Assembly: GCF_003626635.1 (NCBI RefSeq)
Contig: NZ_RAZT01000004.1
Span: 434,001 to 498,000, forward strand
Direction of reading: 5' to 3'
DNA length: 64,000 nt
Source of the DNA: Micromonospora musae
Lineage (GTDB): Bacteria; Actinomycetota; Actinomycetes; Mycobacteriales; Micromonosporaceae
Shown here: in pieces, positions 14,301 to 26,300 of the stretch
How positions within the stretch are numbered: position 1 is the stretch's first letter
How the letters are laid out: each line of letters starts with the position of its first letter
Program-made: the position numbers and the translations under genes
Notes under the pieces: model-generated
Database searches by the model: none
The model's input: only the letters and a program-made list of their open reading frames with translations
What the model was told of the DNA's origin: nothing

Positions 14301-17300
14301 GCCCAACCGTTGCCGGACGACCGGCGGCAGGTCGAGCACGTCGACGTCGACGGGCCCGTCGGCCTGCTCCGGTGGCACCAGGGTCCGGTCGGTGACCGTA
14401 CGGACCCGATCGGCCAGCTCGGGGGTCTCGAGGATGTACTCGACCACCGCCTCCCAGGCGGCGGCCGGGTCGGGCAGACCGTTCACCACCGGCGCCACAC
14501 CCGTCAGGTGCAGGTCGCCCTCCCGGTTGTGCAGACCGCGGACGAGTGTGGCGGTGACCCGGGCCAGCACCTCCGGCACCTCGTCCGGCAGGTACGCCCG
14601 CTGCGGATCGAACGGGCGCCGGGACATCCAGCTGTTCGCCGCGCCCATTCGGAGCTGACGCAGGTGCGGCAGGTCCGGGAAGGGCCTGCGGTGGCCGACG
14701 TCCTGACTCAACCGTGCCAGGTTGTCCGGGCCGGTACGGCTCATCACCGAGTGCCGGCGGGGTCGCAGCGCCGGTTGGCGCACCCACGTCTCCGCCGCGT
14801 CGCGCCGTTCGTCGTCCGGGACCGGCAGCAGCGTGCGTTGGGTCTTGCCGTAGTTCTCCTCCAGACGCTCCAGGTAGCGCCGGAAGAAGGGGTGGCCGCG
14901 GGAGGAGAAGAGCGACGAGTTGCCCACGAGCTGGCGATCCGGCTGGGCGTGTACGGCGTACCCGTCCTCCTGGAAGAGGGTCATCACCTCGTCCAGCCAG
15001 GCCGGGGTGCTCGTCCCGTCGTCGAAGTGGAGCACCGCCCGCGACAGCGAGTTGTCGCCGTCGGTCGGCCATCCTCCGAAGAGGACCGGCAGCAGCACCT
15101 TGACGATGTCGGCCGCCGCCGCGTAGCCGCGACCGTGCTGCTTGTTCAGCTCGGCCAGCAGGAAACGCTGGATCGGCAGGCCGAGTTCGGCGTGGAAGAC
15201 CTCGTGCACGTTGATGAGGCGGATGTTGTGCCGTTGCGCCCACACCAGCATGTCCCGGACGGCGTCGAGGCGATCGTTCTCCGTCTCCTCGACGCTGCGG
15301 AACTCCGGCATCCGGGCGGCCGCGAGGAACTCGGCCCGGGTGACGTCGGTGAAGAGGTTGGTCCGGAACCCCGCCCGGCCGGTCCGGCGGGCGAAGGCCT
15401 CGATGTTGCGCCGGAAGTCGTCGGTCGCGGCGGTGCCGGTCAGCGGGCCGCCGAACCAGATGGCGTGCCCCATCAGGGGCAGCTCGATGACGTCCGGCAG
15501 CCTGCGTAGCTCCTCGGGCAGCCGCGAGGTGTTCGGGGCCCACCGCCGCCGGTCCGGGGTGCCCTCCTGCGGGTTCGGCGCCCGTACGTCCTGCCAGACC
15601 GTCTCGGGGTAGGCGGGCAGGTCCTCGGGCCGGACCTGGTAGCCCGCCACCCGGTCGGGCTGCGTCATGTCGAGGAAGTCGAAGAACGCGTAGAGCTGGT
15701 CGGTGTACAGCTGGTCGTAGGAGAAGCCGTCGGCCAGGAAGTCCGGCATCGGCGCGGGTTCCAGCAGGCCCAGCAGGTCCGGTCCGAGCACCCGGTCGGT
15801 GGGGTGCGGCGGGGGCGGCGGCTGTTCCCAGGCGTACAGCTCGTTCAGCAGGGCTGCCGCCGGCCCGTCCACCGGCGGCAGCAGGCTCCCGGCGCGTACC
15901 GGGACCGGCGGCACGACCAGCGGCGGCAGGGTCGGGCGCAGCGACCCGGACGTGCCGCGCCGCGTGCCCGGTCCGGAGCCGGAACTGCCGGGGACCGGAC
16001 CGGACGGCGTGCGGCCGTCACCACCGGTGTCGTGGCGCTGCGCGTCGTCGCGGTTCTCGCCGTTGCCGAGGGTGCCGGCCGTGCCGCTCAACTCGGCCGG
16101 GTCGACCGTCGCCGCGCCCTCCGGCCGGGCGACGTCCCCGCTCAGCGGGAGGAACAACAGCTCACCGACGTACGCGGGCATCCGGGCCAACCCGCCGTGC
16201 TGCCCGTCGAGGAAGACCACACCGGTCTCGTCCCGCAGCACGTTGAACGCGTGCGACGTGCCGCCCAGACCGGCGGCCGTCACCGGATCCCGGACGAGCA
16301 GCACCCCCCGCGTCCCGGGCGGCGCGGCCGCCATCGCCGCCCGGACCGCCCCGACCTCCGTCCGGTACACCGGCGGCGCGGCGTCGTCCGGCAACCCCAA
16401 CCGCTGCCGCTGGTAGTTCAGCAGGTGCTCCTCCGGCTGGGCGAGCTCCGGCGGCGCCTGCCAGCTGGAGTTCCGGCCCTCGGCCGCGTTCATGTCCGAG
16501 ACGATCACGGTGAGCACGCAGTTCGTGTCCGACCTGCTCGGGTTGACCAGCGCCAGCCAGGGGTACGCGGCCCGCGCCGCCGCGTCGTCGGCGAACCGGG
16601 ACGGGATCACCCGGGCCGGTCCACCGCCGGGACCTCTACCACCGCCCGTTGCGGGCCCCGCACCGCGACCGGCCCGACCCGCGTCCGGGTCCACCACGCT
16701 CTCCGGGGCGTTGTCGGGGTCGCCGAGGTCGATGAGGGCCGGCTCCGGGGCGATCTCGTCGATCCGTCGCACGAGATCGCCGACGAGCACGTCCAGCTCC
16801 GGAATTCCGGTCCGCAGGTCGGGATCGGTCGTCGCGGCCGACCGCAGGGTCTGGGCGAGGACGTCCAGCTGTTGCCGGACCGCCGGCAGCTGCTCCCGCC
16901 ACGCCGGGTCCAGCGGCTCGGCGGTGAGCCGGTCGAGGCTCGCGCTGAGCACGTCGTGCGGCCCGTCGACGGCGCGCCGGTGCGCGAAGGGCAGCCGGAA
17001 CGGGTTGTTCACCGCCTTGAGCAGCGTACGCAGGTCGTTCGCGAGCTCGGTCGGTTGCTCCCGGTCGGTTCGGCCGACCTCCGGCGTCGACGTCGAGCTG
17101 TCCCGGGCCGCCTCGGGGCGCGGCGGTAGGGGCGGGCGGTGGGACGCCGGGTCGGGGGAGTCGGACGCCTCCAGCACCAGGTCCGACAGGTCCACCACCA
17201 GCCCCGACCCGTCGAAGTCCGGGATCGCGTCCGGGTCGTCCGGCGCGGGCGGAGCGAACTCGGCCGGGTCGTTCTCCCCGGTGAGCGCGGCGTCATCCGG

Positions 17301-20300
17301 CTCCGCCGCCGTGAGCTGGTCGGACTGCACGAAGTGGCTCCAGCCGTCTGCCGGACGCTCGACGAAGGTGATCGGAAGCCGGGAGGGTACGACGAACCGC
17401 AGCTCCGCGTCGGAGTCCCCGACCACCCAGCTGTACGAGTCGACGATGGCGACCTCGTAGCCGGGCGGGACCTCGTCGAACTCGGTGCTCTCGGCTCGCA
17501 GCAGGAAGCGCTCGCCGTCGACGATCCGCGCGGCCGCCGTGGCGGGCAGCATGACGAAGTTGCGGCCCCAGACCCACTCCCCGGGCCGGCTCAGGACGGC
17601 GTCGGTCGCGTCGCGTTCGTAGCGCAGGTTCTGCGCCATCCGTGCGTTGGTATCGGCGGAGTGCTCGTCGGGCATCCGGTCGAGCAACGCCGAGTGCAGT
17701 GCCCCGTCCGACCAGGTGTCGACGGGCGCGGCGACGACCTCGACGGTCTCGTCGCTTCTGCGCACGGAGGTGAGCGGGGCGACCGTGCTGCTCTCCTGGA
17801 TGTACGCCAGCTCCCAGAGGTAGCGGGCCGCGATGATGTCCGGCCCGCCGGCCCGGCTGACGTCCTGCATCAACGCCGACGGCAGGTCGGGTCGGCGGGG
17901 GCTGCGCCAGGTCGGCGGATCGCGGTACGCGTTCCGGAAGACCGAGGCGGTGCTGTGCACGCCCTCCGCGGCCCCGGCCGCCAGGTACTCGTCCGGCAGG
18001 CCCAGCAGGTGCATCACTTCGTGCAGGACGGAGTCCCGGATGCGCTGCGTGTCTTCCTGCGGGTCGGGCGGGGCCACCTCCGGGTCCGCTTCGGCAGGTC
18101 GTAGGACGGTCACCGGCCAGATGCCGGAGGTCATCGAGCCGGTCTTCGGCACCTGGATCACGTGGTGTGCGGCGTCCGCCGTGTCGGTGAACTCCACGAC
18201 CAGGTGGAACTGGTCGCCGTCGGGGAACCGGAAGCGGCCGTTGATCTCCTGGGCGATCGCGGCGCGGGCATGCGCCATGAACGACTCGACGTCCGCGTCG
18301 GCGACGCCCTCCGCCGGAAGGAGATGGATCCGGGTACGGAAGATCCGGACGGGCTGTGACGTCGCCGGTCCACCCGACGGCCCGGTCTCTTCGACGGCGA
18401 CGCGGGCCACGTCGTACCGGACGTCGGCGCGGTAGTAGTCGAGCAGCTCCGGGTTGCCACGGGATTCACCCGCTTCCGCCGACTCGGCGCTGACCAGCCG
18501 GAACGCTGACTCCGGCAGCTCCGCCAGGATCTGGTCGACGTCGGGGACGGCGGAGTCGGCGCGCCACCAACCGGGACCGGCGGTCGATGCCGGGCTCAGC
18601 CGCCAACTGCTCAGGTAGTCCATCCGCGGACGCTGCTGGTCGTCCACCGGCGGTGGAGCCGGGGGGAGGGTGTACTCGACATCCACCGGCTGCGGGTGCC
18701 GCTGACCCGGCTCCGCACCGGCGACCGGGCGGGCGCCGTAGCTGTACCCGATCCTGGAGACGACCTCGCTGACCTGCGCTGCCGTGGCCTGCTCGCCGGT
18801 CAGCTCGGCGATCCGCCGGTTCACCTCGGCCTCCAGGCTCCGCTGGAACCGCTGGTACACGGTGAGAGCGTCACCCACCCCGTCGTCGGGGTGCCCGTCG
18901 AGCTCGTCGTACCGCCCGACCAGGCGCACCTGCGGCGCGGGTAGCTGCGGGGCCGCCCCGATCGGCTCCACGGACCCGGCGAACCGGTGTCGTCCCACCG
19001 CCGCGGCCGCGACCTCCACGGCCAACGCGTCGATCGCCGCGCCGGCCTCCTCGGCGGGCTGCCCGGTGGACGGGTCTCGCCGCACCTCGATCGTCCGGCC
19101 GCCGCCGATGAGCGCCCGCTGACCGCGGGACGTCCGGGGTTTGGCGGTCGCCGGCACCTGCTCGACGGCGCGGAGGCGGACGCGGTCCACGGCGGGGGCT
19201 CCGTTCGTGGCCGCGGCTTCCCGCACCACGGAGAAGCGCACCCGCGTACGCGGGATGGCCGGCGCGTCGCTCTGACGTTGGCTCCATCGGGTGAGGCCGA
19301 GGGTGAGCTGCAGGTTCACCTGGCTCGTCAGCCACGCGACGAGGTCCGCCTCCCGCGCCTCACGCGCGGTGCGGTCGGCCGTGGTCTCGCCGGTGGGGAC
19401 GGGCTGGAGGCCGAGCTCGACCTCGACGGTGAGCGGCCGTGGATTCGTGGCCGGCCCGGTGCCGAGCAGCGCGGCCATGGCGCTGTCCGTCGTGGCGGCC
19501 CGGGCCTGGTCCCTGATCCAGCGGATGGTCCTGGTGGCCACGGCGGCGCCGCGATCCGGTGCCGGATCCTCCCCGTGCGCGCTGCGCGCCTCCCGGACGT
19601 GCTGTGCCAGCTCGCTGCCGGAGAGCACCGATCCGTCCGGCCCCGCGACGATGTCGAGGAGACCGGCCTCGTGCAGCTCCACCGGATCGGTCCAGAGGAT
19701 CGGGCCGCTCGGCGCCGCCTCCGCGTCCGGCGCGGCGGCCCCGGCGTCCGTGGCGGGCCCGCTCGCCGCCTGCGGGTCGGGCGCGGCGGTGCTGGCGTCC
19801 GTGGTGGACCCGCTCGCCGCCTGCGGGTCGGGCGCGGCGGTGCTGGCGTCCGTGGCGGGCCCGCTCGCCGCCTGCGGGTCCGGCGCGGCGGTGCTGGCGT
19901 CCGTGGTGGACCCGCTCGCCGCCTGCGGGTCCGGCGCGGCGGTGCTGGCGTCCGTGGTGGACCCGCTCGCCGCCTGCGGGTCCGGCGCGGCGGTGCTGGC
20001 GTCCGTGGTGGACCCGCTCGCCGTCGGGGGCGGCGGTGGGCTGGGCTGTGCCGGGGCCGGGTGCGGCAGTGGGGGGCGCCGATCGCCGGGAGCGGACGCC
20101 GGCGTCGACCCGTCCGTCGCGGGCGGCGTCGGGGAGAGGCTCGGGTGCACGGTGACGGCCGAGCGCTGCTCCGGGGGCGGTGACAGCGGATGCGGCAGGG
20201 GCCCCAGGAACGCCCGGCTCCGGGCTGCCCGGTCCTGATCGCGCCGACGCGCGCCCTCGGCGTCCTCCGGAAGGATCGTGCCCGGGGTGACCGAGTCGCT

Positions 20301-23300
20301 GTCGGACTCGGGTGACGTGCCGCTCTCCGGGGCGGACGTGCCGGGCTCCGGCGGAACGACGGTCTCCGGCGTGGAGGCGGTGGTGTCGGCGACGGTGCCG
20401 GGCGCGGGTGGCGGGAGGGTGCCGGGTGCGGGCGCGTCGGACTCCGACGGCGCGACGTCGGCCGGCGTCGGCGTGGCCGGCCCGGGCGGTACGACGTCCG
20501 TGGCCGGAGCCGGCGGCCCCGGCGGTACGAGGTCCGTGGCCGGGGCCGGCGGTGGCTCCTGCGCCGGGCGGCGGGTGAACTCCTCCGGCACGAGCCGACG
20601 GTTCTCGATCGTCCCGCCCGACGGGTCGATGAGCAGGACCCTGGCGTTTCGCGGATCCCGCTCGACGGGAATCCGACCGTCGGAGGCGCCGTCGGGATCG
20701 GGGGTCAGCCACGCGTCGCCGGTCTCGTGCGGGTCCGTCCAGAGGATCCGGCCGTCCGCGGTGTGGTAGACGGCGAGACCGCGCTCGTTGCCGTCGCCGT
20801 CGGTGTCGAGGACGAGCGCGGTGCTGCCCGGCCCCGACCTGCGTACCGCCTCGGAGACCGCGTCCCAGGACGGGGTGTGGCTCCAGTGCTCGACGGTGGA
20901 GAAGTCGTCGGGCTCGGGCCGCTCCCCGGTGACCAGGTGTTCGGCGTCGGGCAGCGGCCGTACCCCCGCCGGGTACAGCTGTCCGGCGAGAGCGCCGAGC
21001 ACGGTCAGCTCGTCCGCGTCCGGCCCGGCCTGCTCGACGGCCCGGTCCGTGGCCTGGAGCAGACGCGCGGCGGTGAGCATGCGCCCGTTCACGACGAGGC
21101 CGTCACGGCGCGGGTCGTCCGGACCCAGCAGGGCCTCGGGCGAGCGTTGACTCTGCCCGTACAGGCCCTCGGGCGACGGCACGGTGACCGTCCGGCCGTC
21201 CGCCAGGTGCACCACCAGCGTCAGCCCGTACTGGTAGAAGGTGTGCGGGGCCTTGTACTCGGTGTTGCGCTCGGCGATCTCGGCCAGCTCGGCGGTGAAC
21301 TTCTCCCCGGAGTGGCTGCCCGCCTTGCCGCCGAGCCGGGCCCCGGCGGATCTGGTCTTCCCGCCCGGCACGGCCGCCGCGTCGACAGTCACTCCCGCGT
21401 CCCAGCCGCGCGAGGAGCCGCTCTCCACGACGGGCTTGGTCTCCTCCTGGGTGTACCGGCGCGCCTTCTCGGTGGGGTTCACCGGCATGCCGTTCTCGTC
21501 GAGCAGCTGCGCGACGTCGGTCAGGACGATGCCGAGCCGGACGTCGGTGCCGGGCACCCGGTACCGGTGGTCGAGCAGCTGCTGGATCCGCGGGCGCAGG
21601 TTCGTCTCCGCGATGAACTGCCCCGGGTCGACGAGGACGTCCCCGAGGGCGAACCCGGTGAGCCCCAGCAGATGGCGGAAGACGAGCTGACCGAGCAGGT
21701 TGGTCGGCGCCACCTTGGCGGAGAGCTGCGTCTGCGAGCCGCCCGGCTCCAGCGCCCGGATCAGGTCCCGGCCGAGCTGCTCGGTGATCGGCAGGGCGAT
21801 CGGGATGAAGGTGGGATCGGTCGAGACGAGGTCGTTGAGCCCCACGTCGCGCGGCGGTGACTCACTCCACGTCTGCGTGCTGATCGGCTCGTCGTCCGCG
21901 AGCAGCGGCTCCCATCGCTGCGAGTTGTTGTCGGCCGGCCCGGTCAGGAACGCGGGGAGCAGCCGGCGCACCGATCCCGCCTGCGGCCGCGGATCGACCA
22001 TCTCCCAGGCGTTGCGCTGCGGGTCGATGAGCGCCCGGAGCGTCGGGAAACCGGTCGTCAGGGGCATCAGCAGCGACCGGACCGCGTTCCCGACCACCTG
22101 CAGCTGCAACGGCATCTGATGCGTGTAACGCATCTCCACGGTGAAGTGGACCTGGTTGGTCAGCTCGTGCGACCCGGAGGTGCCGTACCGGAAGATGTCC
22201 TTGGTGGCGTGCTCCTCGCCGTGCTCCCGCGACGAGGACCAGTCGTAGTCGACCCGTCCCGTGCCGCCACCGACGCCCGCGGCCCCGGCCCCGCGTCCGC
22301 GACCCACGAAGCCGACCTTGGCCGACCAGCCCGACGACTCGCTCTCCTCCGTGGAGTCGAACCCCTGACCGCGCAGGGTCAGGTTCACCTCCGGTCGCGG
22401 CCGGTCGGAGGTGACGGTCCCGAGGGACGCGCTGACCCGGACGAAGAGGTAACCCGTGCCCAGCAGCGTGCCGGGCACCACGAACCACTCCTGCACGCCG
22501 CTGCCGAACAGCTCGAACGCCTCGACCTCCAGCGCGTCCAGCGAGAACGTCTTGGTCAGCGCCTTGCGCAGCATCGGCGGTGGCCCGCTGTCCGCCGGCG
22601 GCAGGACACCCCGCTCGGTCAGCGTGTCGAGGATCAGCTGCAGGGGCGGATCGTCGGTCTGCAGCCGTTCGACATGGCTCGCGGCCCGGCCGAGCTGGGG
22701 GTCCAGCTCCCGCCGCGGGGCCGGCGAATCGGCGAGGGGGACGGTACCGGGCAGCCCGAGTTCGTGCGCCATCCGGTTCGGCACCTGGAACTCCATGCCG
22801 TTGTGGACGTCGACCGTCGCCCAGCGCTGCACCACCGCCGGGTCCGAGCCACGCCAACCCTTGACCGTCACCGTGAACCGGACCAGCTCGGGTCGGTAGC
22901 TGTGCACCGGCCCCTTGTAGGTGGCGCGGGTGACGTCGATGCTGCCGGATCCGCTGGATGCGGAGCGACCGGACTCCGTGGCGGCGTGTGCGGAGACGTA
23001 GCCACCGCCGATGTTCGACGCCGCCGAGTCGTCGGCCGTCCGACGGCCGCCCGAGTAGTACGCGCCACCGCCGGCGCCGATCGAGACCGCCTGCTCGGTC
23101 TCCTCCGCGACGTCGAACTGGGACGCCGCCTGGGCGTACTGCTCGATCTCCACCGCCTCGCTGGTCCCGAGGTGGGGCACGTCGTGCACCGAGGCGGTGA
23201 TCTCGGCCTCCACGGTCATGCCGTCGCGGGTGCCGAGCGGGATGGTCCAGCGCTGCTCCGAACTGGTGAGGGCCGGCAGGTTGGCGCTCAGTTTGGTGGG

Positions 23301-26300
23301 CACCGCGAGTTCGGCGTCCCACAGCTCCACGGGCCACTTCGACGGGTCGAGGTGCCAGTCGGCGGCGAGGCCGTGCGCCTGCCCGTAGAGGCGGGCCACC
23401 GTGGCCGGAAGCTCGTGCAGCTCCCCGAACCGGGGGTACACCCCGGTGACGCCCTCGCGCTCGAACGGCACCGCGCCGGGCAGCGGCGGCGGTGGGCGGT
23501 TCCCGTGCGTCTGGACCGTGACCCCGACCGCGGCGATCTCGGCGGCGGTCGGGGTCGTGGCCGGCAGGTGTTCGACCGGTACGACCACGTGCTGCTGCAC
23601 GTCCGGGCCGTCGATCAGCCACCTCGTGGGGGCCCCGTCGTCCGGCCAGACGGTGACCTCGTACACCAGGTTGTAGTCGTGCTGGACGACGTCCTTCGTG
23701 GTCTCCGTACGCCGGTAGCTCTTCAGCGTCCGCGAGTGGCCGCGCTCGGTGCTGCGCTCGTACGACCCGTCGACGTGCAGACCCGCCAGTTGTCCCCGGA
23801 CGCTCTTGTCGTATCCGAAGGAGGCGTTGGCCGAGAGACCGCCGTGCAGCCGCTGCTTGTTGGTGACGCCGGCGCTCACCTTCGCCGTCGACATGGCCCG
23901 GTTGTTGACCGGCATCGGGTACGTGCTGCTGCCGATCCACTCCCGGGGGTGCGCGGTCACCAGCACCTTGTACCGTTCGCCGTCGATGTCGAAGGTGGTG
24001 AAGATGCCCGCCCGCACCCGCGCCGGGTCGGCCTCCAACGCCGGCAGCCCGTAGCGGATGGAGGCGAGCCGTCGCACCTCGCCCCACGAGTCCGTGCCCG
24101 GGGTGAGGTCGTCCATTCCGAGCCGGTTGCGCAGCTCGCGAACCCGGCCGACGGTGTCGCGCAGCGCGGTGAGCACCTGCGGCATGACCCGCTCGCCGCC
24201 GGGCAGGTGGTTGGTGGTGCCCGGACCGTCGCCCTGCCGCGCCGCCATGAGCAGCGGCTCCCGGTCGGCCGCCTGGTCCGGCCGGAACGGCGCGCGGACC
24301 TGTGGCGCGTTGCGCCGGGGCGCGCCGAGCCGGTTCGTGGCCTCCTCGGCGGTGACCGGTGCCGTCGGCGTCACGGTCGGCACGACGGCCCCGTACCAGT
24401 GCGGTTGCGCCGGGGCCGGTGGCAGGGGCTTACCGTGGTGCTGCCGCTCGAACGCCTCGGCGTCGGTCGTCGGGACGCCGAACTCGGCCATCACCCGGGC
24501 GTCGAACCACGGGATCCGGTGGGTGCTCGAGTCCACCTTGACGTTCACCGACACGTCGGCGGCGTACCGGGCGTGCTCGGCCGAGCGGACGAGGATCGTG
24601 TGGTTCATCGCGCCGCCGCCGACGTCCTGCGAGACCGACTTGCCCCACTCCATCCCGACGTTCGGCCCGAGCCCGCCCCGGTCGTTTCCGGCGGCGGTCG
24701 CGGTCAAGCCGCTCGGTACGACCCGGGGCGCGAAGCCGAAGGAGTAGGAGCCGGAGCGGGTCTCGGAATCCCCCTGCGCGGCGCCCAGGTCGTCGCGGAC
24801 CGACACGCCGTCGGTCTCGCCCAGGCGTTGCAGCCGGCGTACGACGAGTTCGACGGTCACGTAGCCCCGGAACTCCTTGCCGGTGCCGATCGGCGCCGTC
24901 AGTTGCTCGGACATGTCCCCGCCGTTGAGCAGCCACCGGCTGCGTCCGCGCGCGGTCCGTTCGTTGAGCAACTGCTGGGTGACGTGCTGCGAGACCGTCG
25001 CCACGGTCTGCGCGGGCAGGTCGTGGTCGCGGAGCTGCCGGTGCAGCGCCGCGACGGCCGGGGTGTAGTCGATCGCGGTCAGCACGTCGTGGGCCGTGGC
25101 CGGCCCCGGCTTCGCCGCCTGGTCCGGGTCGACCGTGGCGCCGGTACGCGGCCGCTGGTCCCGCCCGACGTACTGCTCGGGGAACTTCACCACCAGCAGG
25201 CCGTCGTCGGGGTCGAGTTCCCGGGTGTCGCCCCAGCGCCGACCGTCGACGAACACGTCGACCGCCAGCCCGCTGGCGTAGCTGGGCCCGCCGTTGAAGA
25301 AGAGCTTCCGCCCCGAGATCACCCGATCCGACGAGCTGACCGAGTGCGAGTTGGCGTACTCGGCCTCCAGCGGCAGCCCGATCGGCATGAGCTGGAACTT
25401 GCGGGGGAGCTTGAGGATCAGGTCCGGGCCGGTGCTCAGCTCGCCCGGCTTCTTCTGGTCCCGGGCCGAGCTGGACGCGGTCGAGTTGAAGGCGACCTCG
25501 AACTTGTTCCCCTGCGCCGGGCGGGCCGGCACGGGCTTCGCCGCGTGCAGGCGCGGCTTGATCCAGACCAACCGGCCGTCGATGACCTCCGTCCAGCCCT
25601 CGCGCAGCAGCTTGTCCCACCGGTCGGTGTTCGCGTCGGCGGAGGCCAGGTCGACCAGTGCCGCGGCGCTGACCGGGGACTCGTCCGGCCGGTTCGCCGC
25701 GGGCGGGGTGTGGCCGTCGATGCCGAGGAGCGCGGTCAGCCGCGCCCGTACGCCGTTGCGCAGGCTCTCCGACTCGGTGACGGTGGCGTTCGGCGCGCCG
25801 TCCGGCAGCGCGGCCACGATCTGCGCGGCGACCCGCCCCGGGTCCGCGTACCCGGCCGACTGGATGCTCATCGCGCCCGTCGCGCCGTGCTCGATGTACC
25901 AGGGCGGCTGCGGTACGTCCTCCGGCGGGTTCACCGGCTCCGCGGGCGACTCGGGGGTCGACCCGGGGGTCGACCCGGGGGTCGATCCGGGCTCGGCCGG
26001 TGGATCGGTGACGTTCGTCGGTGTGTCGACGACCGACTCGGGGGTCGACCCGGGCTCGGCGGGTGGATCGGTGACGTTCGTCGGTGTGTCGACGACCGAT
26101 GCGGGGTCGGCGGGTGGATCGACGACGTCAGTCGGCGTCTCGGCTGTCGATGCGGGTCCCGCCGGTGGTTCGGTCGTCACCGCGGGTGTGGCCGGCGGTG
26201 CCGACGACGGCTCGGCGGCCAGGTTCTGCGGGCCGCCGTCCACGGCCCGGCGGGCGCGCTCCGTCAGCTCGTCGACGGCTTCCGGGTCGAGGCCCGCACG

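Noticed and set aside
19762..20016. CRISPR-like array
   Set aside because: Repeats are directly adjacent without spacers and code for a protein linker in frame.
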